A stretch of DNA of 10,651 nt from JBGYPP01 sp041838515 (GTDB lineage Bacteria; Bacillota; Clostridia; Lachnospirales; Lachnospiraceae). Below, in pieces: positions 1-5,334 of the stretch. Within the stretch, counting starts at the first letter, position 1; each line of letters starts with the position of its first letter. The translations under genes and the position numbers were made by a program. The notes under the pieces were generated by a model, which was not told where the DNA came from, did not search any database, and was given only the letters and a program-made list of their open reading frames with translations. The stretch is from contig JBGYPP010000024.1 of the NCBI GenBank assembly GCA_041838515.1, forward strand, positions 1-10,651, in the 5' to 3' direction.

Positions 1-88
1 GATTCTTTATCCCATCCGGAGTTTCTGGCCACTTCCCTTCCCTGTATAGTTCGACGCATTTCCGCTTGTACTTGTAACTATAACGCAT
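1..88 (-). CDS. IS transposase N-terminal fragment (IS3-type OrfA), cut by window edge
   Basis: The first 29 codons of a minus-strand gene start at the ATG at 88-86 and run off the left edge. The peptide begins MRYSYKYKRKCVELYREGKW and continues with PETPDGIK. I recognise this as the start of the helix-turn-helix OrfA protein of IS3/IS150-type transposases in Clostridia; this is from memory of the family, not from a search. OrfA would bind the ends of the element and, by programmed frameshifting with OrfB, make the full transposase. A perfect ribosome binding site (AAGGAGGG, 105-98) sits 9 nt before the ATG. That site lies inside a strong potential RNA hairpin (see 96-129). The rest of the gene, including the catalytic DDE part, is outside the window, so I cannot say whether the element is intact. 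Confidence 0.6.
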   Translation of the reverse strand, partial: MRYSYKYKRKCVELYREGKWPETPDGIKN

Positions 89-95
89 AAAAAAA

Positions 96-129
96 TACCC
101 TCCTTACTGGTTGTCCAGTAAAGAGGGTA
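96..129 (-). promoter_or_regulatory. Hairpin that can sequester the transposase ribosome binding site
   Basis: In a minus-strand transcript, bases 129-115 (UACCCUCUUUACUGG) pair with 110-96 (CCAGUAAGGAGGGUA) around the tetraloop ACAA. This gives an unbroken 15-bp stem whose only non-Watson-Crick pair is one G-U (103/122). The Shine-Dalgarno sequence AAGGAGGG (105-98) lies wholly in the 3' arm. The structure is read directly from the sequence. Blocking of translation on read-through transcripts is known for other insertion sequences, such as IS10 and IS50, and is inferred here. Confidence 0.65.
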
Positions 130-171
130 CATATCATTAGCGCGATGCCCTTTTTCTTTACGCAAAGTTAA

Positions 172-216
172 GGGGGTGTTGCAGTAACGATTTTTAATCA
201 TTACTGCAACACCTCC
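172..216. repeat. Long imperfect palindrome / hairpin, function unclear
   Basis: Bases 175-187 (GGTGTTGCAGTAA) are perfectly complementary to 201-213. An inner 4-bp stem (189-192 with 196-199) sits around a TTT loop, and two further pairs (172-173 with 215-216) extend the outside. It lies about 135 nt past the DUF4097 stop codon and about 40 nt outside the presumed insertion-sequence tip. On the minus strand the stem is followed by CCUUAACUUUGCG, which is not a convincing U-tract, so an intrinsic terminator for the padR unit is possible but unproven. A relic of another mobile element or a MITE-like hairpin is the main alternative. The remaining stretch 217-348 is non-coding; it holds a weaker GC-rich hairpin at 306-327 with no U-tract and nothing else I recognise. 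Confidence 0.6.
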
Positions 217-348
217 CTTGCTCTATTCTATTCCTTGCCAATAAAGCCCGAAAATCCACATCAGCCAAATCCTACGCGCCAAACAGCCGCTTACATGGCC
301 CTGCCGCCGGGGAATATACCGCCCGGCCTCCGCCTGCCATATCCCCGC

Positions 349-1329
349 CTAAGGCTTTGCATCTACAGTGATATCCCCGCTGACAGTGTCTATCTTCAGC
401 GTATAGGAACCGCCCGCCATCGTTGGAATATTGCGAAATCCGCTGACACTCTCCGTATCCAGGACCATGGCCAGATTTGGCGCCAAGCCCACATTTACAT
501 TGCCGCTGACCGTTGCCAGATCCATATCCTCCCGGGCCTCCTCCACATATAGCTCTATATTGCCGCTGACATTAGTGGCCTTGCCCTCTCCCAGGACAGC
601 GCCAAGAGAGATATCCCCGCTGACATTATTCAAAGAAAACCCTCCCTGCAGGGATGTCACTTCGATGTCGCCGCTGACATTTGTCACCTCTACCTCTTCC
701 CTGGCTGCCAGAGTTCCGGCTTGGATGTGGCCGCTGTCGCTCTCCAAATGTATGGATTCCGCCTCCATATCCCCAGCCACCAGGTTTCCGAACACATTTT
801 TCAAATGCAATTTCCCGGATAAAGCCCTTGCCTGTTTCATGCGCAAATCCCCTGTCGTGTAGGCCTCCACATCCTCCAAGGCCAGACGGCTCTGGTCCGG
901 AAGATATACAACCACCCGGCCAGTCCGCTTTCCCCGGGACATAAACCACCAAAAAGGCCTTTTTTTTGCATGTTCCACATTCCAGGTATTATCCTCTACA
1001 GAGATACGCACAGGTTTCTCCCCCAGATCCCCGGCGCTGTACACCTCCACCCTGGCCTGCTCTCCGGACAGTATGTCCAAATCCCAATATCCCCCCTCCA
1101 TCCATACCCGCAGATCCCGTATGGCCGAGGCATCCACATCCACCGACTGTATCAATGCCTCACGGCCAGATGACCTGTCCCTTTGCCTCCACCGGCTTGG
1201 ACCCCTCCATCCCCATTGCGCCCAGCCTTCCTGCATCAGCCAGAACATCAGGCCTATCAGGAAAACACAGGCCAGCGCCAGCAAAATAGTCCATATCCAC
1301 TTAACTCTCTTGCTCAAATTTGCTTTCAT
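349..1329 (-). CDS. Membrane-anchored DUF4097-family protein with Ser-Gly solenoid repeats
   Basis: A 326-residue protein of the DUF4097 (putative adhesin-like) family. It opens with a basic segment and one membrane anchor at about residues 11-32, then a mostly beta, extracytoplasmic domain. The C-terminal third carries seven Ser-Gly turns, most of them V-S-G-D/N-I, at residues 198, 218, 236, 254, 274, 295 and 316. The spacing is 18 to 21 residues, as expected for turns of a beta-solenoid. I chose the ATG at 1329 because GGGGAGGA lies 7 nt before it and the membrane anchor follows at once; an upstream extension to 1506 would overlap the HAAS gene. It is third in the padR-HAAS-DUF4097 unit, 47 nt after its neighbour. 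The family has no proven enzymatic role; surface sensing or envelope upkeep is only inference. Confidence 0.85.
   Translation of the reverse strand: MKANLSKRVKWIWTILLALACVFLIGLMFWLMQEGWAQWGWRGPSRWRQRDRSSGREALIQSVDVDASAIRDLRVWMEGGYWDLDILSGEQARVEVYSAGDLGEKPVRISVEDNTWNVEHAKKRPFWWFMSRGKRTGRVVVYLPDQSRLALEDVEAYTTGDLRMKQARALSGKLHLKNVFGNLVAGDMEAESIHLESDSGHIQAGTLAAREEVEVTNVSGDIEVTSLQGGFSLNNVSGDISLGAVLGEGKATNVSGNIELYVEEAREDMDLATVSGNVNVGLAPNLAMVLDTESVSGFRNIPTMAGGSYTLKIDTVSGDITVDAKP
375..738 (-). repeat. Seven-fold coding repeat (GTCAGCGG, Val-Ser-Gly turns)
   Basis: The 8-base word CCGCTGAC on the plus strand, which encodes Val-Ser-Gly on the minus strand, recurs at 377, 440, 503, 563, 617 and 671. A one-base variant (CCGCTGTC, Asp-Ser-Gly) occurs at 731. 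The intervals are 63, 63, 60, 54, 54 and 60 bases, all multiples of three. The flanking bases often match as well (for example ATATCCCCGCTGACA at 373 and 613), so the repeat may have grown by unit duplication or be kept alike by selection on the protein turn. Confidence 0.85.
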
Positions 1330-1376
1330 AGCCCCATCCTCCCCGCGTTTTTCCCATCCTTTTCCTCCAAATCCGG

Positions 1377-2060
1377 CTAGCGCCGCCGCAGCCACAGACT
1401 CAATATCATATCCACACAAGCGCCGGCAGGAAATACCAGCCAGGTGATATGCCACAAGCCCGTAGAAAAGCTCAGCAGGAAGTAGAGTATGAGTATGCCC
1501 ACCCAAACGCTGCCCTTGACGGCCTCCCGAAACTCCTTATCCTCTTCCTTCTGACTCTTCCAGGCCTTGTATTCCTCCACTGCGCTCTCCCCCATCTTTT
1601 CATAAGAGGGATATGCCTTGCGCATATACACCAGAGCCATGGTGGGAATAACACAGAGAAGCATTGCCACCATCAGGGCTATCACATCCTCATCCACTTC
1701 CCCCCTGCCTATATGTATATCCTCCCCCAGGCTGCTGATGCCTATCAGCGCCATGCCGGCCAGTATATACATACCCACAGATATAGCCGTTACCAGGGCT
1801 TTTTTCTTCTTGTTCGGATCTTCCACAAATCCCAGTTCCACAGCATCCTCCTTTACCAGCTCCCGCAGCAGCTCCCGCACATCCCCTATGGAATACAACA
1901 CGCTGTCATAGGCATCCTTCTCCGACTGCCCCCTTGCCACCATGTCGTCATATTTCTCACAGCCGTTGGACAGTATCTCCTCTTTCATATCCAAAATCCG
2001 CCGGGTCTTGGGCGCTCCCTCAAACATACGTTCTATATCCCTGCGCAGTTGTTCCCTCAT
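1377..2060 (-). CDS. HAAS-domain (DUF1700-like) integral membrane protein
   Basis: A 227-residue protein. Residues 1 to about 75 form a charged helical region matching the HAAS/DUF1700 pattern, with a helix ending near MKEEIL, a QSEKDAYDSVLYSIGD segment and then RELLREL. Four likely membrane helices follow, at about residues 88-110, 124-146, 182-200 and 203-224. A charged cytoplasmic stretch (147-181) separates the two pairs, and the chain ends in LRRR. HAAS proteins typically sit beside PadR regulators and are thought to act as membrane partners in signalling; no enzymatic activity is known. The ATG at 2060 has AAGGAGGA just upstream, and that ribosome binding site overlaps the padR stop codon (2073-2071), so translation is probably coupled. 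The family call is good; the function is inference. Confidence 0.85.
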   Translation of the reverse strand: MREQLRRDIERMFEGAPKTRRILDMKEEILSNGCEKYDDMVARGQSEKDAYDSVLYSIGDVRELLRELVKEDAVELGFVEDPNKKKKALVTAISVGMYILAGMALIGISSLGEDIHIGRGEVDEDVIALMVAMLLCVIPTMALVYMRKAYPSYEKMGESAVEEYKAWKSQKEEDKEFREAVKGSVWVGILILYFLLSFSTGLWHITWLVFPAGACVDMILSLWLRRR

Positions 2061-2070
2061 GCTCTCCTCC

Positions 2071-2397
2071 TTATCCTATCAGCATCTTGTCTATCAGCAC
2101 CTTTGCGTTCTCCCATTCCTCCTTAGCCCTCTGGTACTGCTCCCGTCCCAGTGCTGTGATGGAGTAATACCTGCGCCTGGCGCCTACGGCCTCATCCCCC
2201 CAATAGGTCTTGATGGCTCCGGCAGCCTCCAGACGGCGAAAGGCCGCATACAGTGTGGCCTCCTTGAGTTCGAATTGCTCATTGGTCTTTTGGGATATGC
2301 TCTTATTGATCTGATAACCATAACTATCCCCCTCCAGCAAATGGGCCAAAATGATGTTCTCCGTATGCCCACGGAGCAAATCCGCTGTGATGGACAT
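2071..2397 (-). CDS. PadR-family transcriptional regulator
   Basis: A 108-residue winged-helix regulator of the short PadR-s2 type. The N-terminal part (residues 1-75) has the family signature: LLRGHTENIILAHLLEG, SYGYQI, the recognition region LKEATLYAAFRRLEAAG, and the wing with RRRYYSIT. A C-terminal helix (about 82-105) would make the dimer. PadR proteins bind palindromes in their own promoters and are released by ligands such as phenolics or antibiotics; the ligand here is unknown. The ATG at 2397 has AAGGAGGG 7 nt upstream. It is the first gene of a three-gene unit with the HAAS and DUF4097 proteins and has its own strong promoter, with inverted repeats over and near it that suggest autoregulation. 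Confidence 0.93.
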   Translation of the reverse strand: MSITADLLRGHTENIILAHLLEGDSYGYQINKSISQKTNEQFELKEATLYAAFRRLEAAGAIKTYWGDEAVGARRRYYSITALGREQYQRAKEEWENAKVLIDKMLIG

Positions 2398-2420
2398 CTC
2401 CCTCCCTCCTTTCCCTGTTG

Positions 2421-2433
2421 TAATACCATATTA
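2421..2433. promoter_or_regulatory. Candidate PadR operator overlapping the -10
   Basis: TAATA and TATTA form a 5-bp inverted repeat with a 3-base centre, covering the -10 box and the likely start site. The position suits a repressor. A second short palindrome (TAGTTACTA, 2438-2446) lies in the -35/-10 spacer, and a 16-bp imperfect palindrome (2489-2504) lies upstream of the A+T tract. Which of these PadR binds, if any, is not decided by the sequence. Confidence 0.35.
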
Positions 2434-2456
2434 TCATTAGTTACTATATCTGTCAA
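2428..2456 (-). promoter_or_regulatory. Sigma-A promoter of the padR unit
   Basis: On the minus strand TTGACA (2456-2451) and TAATAT (2433-2428) are separated by exactly 17 bp, which is a consensus -35 and a one-mismatch -10. A run of A+T-only bases just upstream (about 2459-2485) looks like an UP element. Transcription should start near 2421, leaving a leader of about 24 nt that contains the padR ribosome binding site. This is the best promoter in the window. Confidence 0.88.
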
Positions 2457-2606
2457 TGTATAAAATAAAATAAGATAAATAAAATTCCAAACTATATATG
2501 GTTTCAAATTATCATTCTCAATACAATACATAATGCTCTGAGGGAAATTTGTCTGCCGCCAATCTTTTCCAGGAGCGCTGACCCAGGCCGCCCCCCTTTC
2601 TTCCAC

Positions 2607-2630
2607 AAAAAAAGGAGGCCTAAGCCTCCC
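2607..2630 (-). terminator. Intrinsic terminator after lrgB
   Basis: On the minus strand GGAGGC (2629-2624), loop TTAG and GCCTCC (2619-2614) are followed directly by seven Ts (2613-2607). It lies about 50 nt past the lrgB stop codon and ends the long rightward-originating operon before the padR promoter. The 3' arm can also pair with an upstream copy of AGGAGGCCT (2675-2667), which makes an alternative fold possible. The stretch between here and the padR promoter region (about 2505-2606) holds nothing else I recognise. Confidence 0.85.
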
Positions 2631-2679
2631 TAAATCCCAGCAAAAACGGACTAGAACCCTCTCCACAGGCCTCCTGCGC

Positions 2680-3360
2680 CTACAACAGGGCAAACAGAGG
2701 AACCAATACCACCGTCATCACCCCGGCCACCACGATGGCCAGGCTGCCCATAGCACCTTGGACGGCGCCCAGCTCCATGGCCTTGGCCGTACCCAGCGCA
2801 TGGGCGGAAGTGCCTATGGCCAGCCCCTGGGCCATGGGATCTTTGATGCCAAACAGACGGCAGAGGGTTTCCGCCAGCATATTTCCACATATACCGGTGA
2901 TGGCTATGGCCAGGACGGTGATGGTGGCCATGCCCCCCATCTTCTCGCTCAAGCCCATGCCTATGGCCGTGGTGATGGACTTGGGCAACAGAGTGATGTA
3001 CTGGGCCTGGCTCAGGCCAAAAAGGCGGCTCAGCGCCCAGACCGAGGCCAGCGCCGTCAGCGTGCCGGCGCCTATGCCCCCCAATATGGCCACAGGATGG
3101 CGCCGCAGCAGGGCCAACTGCTTGTACAGGGGTATGGCCAGGGCCACGGTAGCCGGGGTCAGCAGGATCTGCAGGGGCCGCACCTGGGCAGTGTACGCCT
3201 CCACCGGCACGCCCAGGGCCAAAAGGCAGATAATGATCAGGGCCACAGCCGCCAGCATGGGAGAGGCCAGGGGCGTTTTCGTCTTCCTCCGTATCCACAG
3301 CCCCGCCTGATAGGCCAACAAGGTCAAAACCAAGGCAAAGTATGCCGACTCAATCCACAT
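2680..3360 (-). CDS. lrgB: LrgB/CidB-family membrane protein
   Basis: A 226-residue, highly hydrophobic protein of the LrgB family, matching the family's usual length. Several membrane segments are visible from about residue 5 to the C-terminus. The family core is clear: LLPKSITTAIGMGLSEK, then ITGICGNM, then GTSAHALGTAKAMELG, and a last hydrophobic helix ending VLVPLFALL. LrgB works with LrgA. The pair was first described as modulating autolysis, and homologues (PftAB of Bacillus subtilis, LrgAB of Streptococcus mutans) were later shown to move pyruvate. I chose the ATG at 3360 because a GGGGG-type ribosome binding site sits 6 nt before it; ATG 3366 (two residues longer) is possible. The start overlaps the lrgA stop by 11 bases, so the two are translationally coupled. 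Confidence 0.92.
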   Translation of the reverse strand: MWIESAYFALVLTLLAYQAGLWIRRKTKTPLASPMLAAVALIIICLLALGVPVEAYTAQVRPLQILLTPATVALAIPLYKQLALLRRHPVAILGGIGAGTLTALASVWALSRLFGLSQAQYITLLPKSITTAIGMGLSEKMGGMATITVLAIAITGICGNMLAETLCRLFGIKDPMAQGLAIGTSAHALGTAKAMELGAVQGAMGSLAIVVAGVMTVVLVPLFALL

Positions 3361-3715
3361 GGCCATCCCCCTTTCCCCTGCCCAACAGCCAATCCGCCGT
3401 CTTGCCGGTGATACCAAATACCAGTATGGTGGTGGCCAGACTGATAGCCAGCATGGGCAGAAAGAAGCCCTTGAGCAGCTCCAATTGCCCCACTATAGCC
3501 ACAGTGGGCGCCACAAAGAGCAGAGGCATGATCTCCAACAAAAAATTGCCGGCTTTCTCCGCCCTGGCCAAGCTGATGCGGCCGCTGATCAATCCGGCCA
3601 GCAGGATCAGCATACCATAAATACCCGCCGCCACCGGCAGGGGGATGAGCCGCTCCAGCACCTCCCCGGCCAAAGAAATGCCCAGCAACAGGGCCAAAGA
3701 ACGCAAAAACTCCAT
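3350..3715 (-). CDS. lrgA: LrgA/CidA-family holin-like protein
   Basis: A 121-residue membrane protein of the LrgA/CidA family. Four hydrophobic helices are seen at about residues 4-20, 26-45, 57-77 and 83-103, with the family features LPVAAGIYGMLIL in helix 2 and EIMPLLFVAP in helix 3. A short hydrophilic tail ends in GKGDGHVD. LrgA is the small partner of LrgB in the membrane. Its ATG (3715) follows the rsmI stop codon (3719-3717) after one base, and its GGAGGGGG ribosome binding site lies inside the end of rsmI. Expression is therefore tied to rsmI, with no separate promoter visible. No LytS/LytR-type two-component regulator, a frequent neighbour of lrgAB, is in the window. Confidence 0.92.
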   Translation of the reverse strand: MEFLRSLALLLGISLAGEVLERLIPLPVAAGIYGMLILLAGLISGRISLARAEKAGNFLLEIMPLLFVAPTVAIVGQLELLKGFFLPMLAISLATTILVFGITGKTADWLLGRGKGDGHVD

Positions 3716-3716
3716 A

Positions 3717-4583
3717 TCAATCCCCCTCCCGGCCCTTTAGGTTCTCCCAGGCCTTATAAATCACACTCTTGGACAGTTTCCTATCCCTGGCCACCTGCTT
3801 CATGGCCGCCCTGGCATCCATGCCCATGGCCAGATACATCTCCATATGGCCGCCTATGTCCATGCCGCTCCAATCCGGCGCAGAGGGGGCAGCTCCCTCC
3901 ACCACCAGCGCAAACTCCCCCCGGGGCGTATGCTCCCTGTAATGGGCCGCCGCCTGGGAGAGGGATATGCGCCGGGTTTCTTCAAATTTCTTGGTCAACT
4001 CCCGGGAGAGAGATATGCGTCTCTCTCCAAAGGCCTCCAGCATATCCTCCAGACAGTCTGCCAGCCTATGGGGAGCCTCATAAAAGACCAGGCTCCGCTC
4101 CTCCCCGGCCAGCTCCTCCAGCCTGCTGCGCCTCTCCTTTTTCTCCCGGGGCAAAAAGCCCTCAAAGCAAAAACGCCGGCCGGGCAGGCCGGAGAGCGCC
4201 ATGGCCAAAATGGCGGCATTAGGTCCGGGCAGACCATAGACCGGCACCCCCTGGCTGTGGCACAGATCCACCAGCTCCTCTCCGGGGTCGGATATGCCCG
4301 GCATGCCGGCATCGCTGACCAGGGCCACCCTCTGGCCCTGGAGCATGGCGTGTACCAGCCCGGGAGCCTTTTCCATGCGGTTGTGTTCGTGATAGCTGAC
4401 CAAAGGCTTGGACAGGCCCAACACCTGCAACAGCTTCCGGCTGTTTCTGGTATCCTCCGCAGCCACCACATCCGCCATGGCCAGGGTCTGGGCCAGACGG
4501 AGGGACATATCCTCCAGATTGCCTATGGGCGTGCCGCACAGATACAAGGCCCCCACGCCGCCGGACGGCTGCTTCTCCTCCAT
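3717..4583 (-). CDS. rsmI: 16S rRNA (cytidine-1402-2'-O)-methyltransferase RsmI
   Basis: A 288-residue tetrapyrrole-methylase-fold enzyme that uses S-adenosylmethionine to methylate the 2'-O of C1402 in the decoding centre of 16S rRNA. Family blocks are in order: LYLCGTPIGNLEDMS (13-27), AAEDTRNSRKLL (41-52), SYHEHN (63-68), VALVSDAGMPGISDPGEEL (86-104), GLPGPNAA (117-124), FEGFLPREKKER (140-151), FYEAPHRL (167-174) and RELTKKFE (194-201). A C-terminal helix-turn-helix-like segment (KLSKSVIYKAWENLKG) is also present. It corresponds to Bacillus yabC. I chose the ATG at 4583 because of GAGGAGG 8 nt upstream; an ATG at 4607 would add eight residues and overlap the trmN6 stop. The upstream methyltransferase gene ends 13 nt before this start, and Bacillus yazA, which lies between them there, is missing. 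Confidence 0.96.
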   Translation of the reverse strand: MEEKQPSGGVGALYLCGTPIGNLEDMSLRLAQTLAMADVVAAEDTRNSRKLLQVLGLSKPLVSYHEHNRMEKAPGLVHAMLQGQRVALVSDAGMPGISDPGEELVDLCHSQGVPVYGLPGPNAAILAMALSGLPGRRFCFEGFLPREKKERRSRLEELAGEERSLVFYEAPHRLADCLEDMLEAFGERRISLSRELTKKFEETRRISLSQAAAHYREHTPRGEFALVVEGAAPSAPDWSGMDIGGHMEMYLAMGMDARAAMKQVARDRKLSKSVIYKAWENLKGREGD

Positions 4584-4596
4584 ATGCGCCCCCTCC

Positions 4597-5334
4597 TCAA
4601 AATCCATAATGCTCCCGCACCTCCCGGCTGTACACGCCCGGCTCCGAAAACAGGGCCAGGGGCGGCTCTATGCGCAACTCCCCACCCCCGCCCTTACGCG
4701 CCTCCAGCAGTACCATCTTCGGCTCCTTGTCCATATATGGATGGACAAAGCGCATACGCTTAGGTTCCAAGCCCACCCGGCACAGGACGGTGATCAGCTC
4801 CGCCAGCCGCCGGGGCCGGTGTACCAAAAAAAACAACCCTCCCGGCTTCAGCAGCTTGGCACTCTGTCCTGCCACATCGGAAAAATCACACAACAGTTCG
4901 TGCCTGGCTATGGCCTTGGGCGCCCGGGGATTGGCCAAGCCGTGACTCTCTTTCATATATGGCGGATTACAAGTGATACAATCAAAGGAAGCGGCCCCAA
5001 AAATGCCAGCCGCCTCCCGAATATCCCCCTCCACCATGGAGATACGGCCCTCCAGGCCGTTATATGCTATACTGCGCCGCGCCATATCCGCGCAGGCCGG
5101 CTGTATCTCCAGCCCCACTATGGAAGAGGCCCGGCTCTTGGCCGAGAGCAGCAGGGGGAGAATGCCATTGCCGCTGCCCATATCCAGAACCCTATCCCCA
5201 GGACGGATACGGGCAAAGCCCGAGAGCAGGACGGCATCCATGCCAAAGCAGAAGTATTTGGGGTTTTGGATGATATGCAAGCCGTGCAGCTGTAAATCAT
5301 CCAATCTCTCCCCCTCCAACAACTCAATTCCCAT
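4597..5334 (-). CDS. trmN6: tRNA1(Val)-type adenine-N6 methyltransferase (YabB/TrmN6 family)
   Basis: A 245-residue Rossmann-fold methyltransferase. The N-terminus (LLEGERLDDLQLHGLHIIQ) and KYFCFGMDAVLLSGF are typical of the YabB/TrmN6 family. The SAM-binding motif VLDMGSGNG lies at 49-57 and the amino-methylation motif NPPY at 123-126, which places it among N6-adenine methylases. The expected substrate is A37 of tRNA-Val by comparison with E. coli TrmN6; the substrate in Clostridia is inferred. The start at 5334 overlaps the ricT stop codon by 11 bases, and no strong ribosome binding site precedes it, so re-initiation after ricT is likely. The same frame is open for another 121 codons upstream inside the ricT tail, but that peptide is Arg/Gly-rich and does not resemble the family. 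In Bacillus yabA lies between ricT and this gene; it is absent here. Confidence 0.9.
   Translation of the reverse strand: MGIELLEGERLDDLQLHGLHIIQNPKYFCFGMDAVLLSGFARIRPGDRVLDMGSGNGILPLLLSAKSRASSIVGLEIQPACADMARRSIAYNGLEGRISMVEGDIREAAGIFGAASFDCITCNPPYMKESHGLANPRAPKAIARHELLCDFSDVAGQSAKLLKPGGLFFLVHRPRRLAELITVLCRVGLEPKRMRFVHPYMDKEPKMVLLEARKGGGGELRIEPPLALFSEPGVYSREVREHYGF

Larger units (their letters stand above)
1..131 (-). mobile_element. Left end of a probable IS3/IS150-type insertion sequence (partial)
   Basis: Read on the minus strand, the sequence from 131 begins TGTACCCTCTTTACTGGACA. It resembles the terminal inverted repeats of IS150-group elements, which start TGTA and carry a TGGACA-like core. 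The transposase start codon follows about 40 nt inside, the normal layout for a left end. The outer boundary at 131 is my inference from this resemblance. The right end, the opposite inverted repeat and the target duplication are outside the window, so the boundary cannot be proved here. The element lies downstream of the padR-HAAS-DUF4097 unit, in the same orientation. Confidence 0.5.

Noticed and set aside
7..201. Minus-strand 64-codon frame ending at position 7
   Set aside because: It starts inside the palindrome at 172-216, runs in a different frame from the transposase start and has no ribosome binding site or family features.
306..327. GC-rich 6-bp hairpin just after the DUF4097 stop codon
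   Set aside because: Ten-base loop and no U-tract on the minus strand, so not supportable as an intrinsic terminator.
627..649. Possible CRISPR-like array from the regularly spaced 8-mer at 377-738
   Set aside because: The repeats are short, in frame, and encode protein turns; the spacers are related coding sequence, not unique spacers.
1330..1506. Upstream extension of the DUF4097 frame
   Set aside because: It overlaps the HAAS gene, while ATG 1329 has a strong ribosome binding site and leads straight into the membrane anchor.
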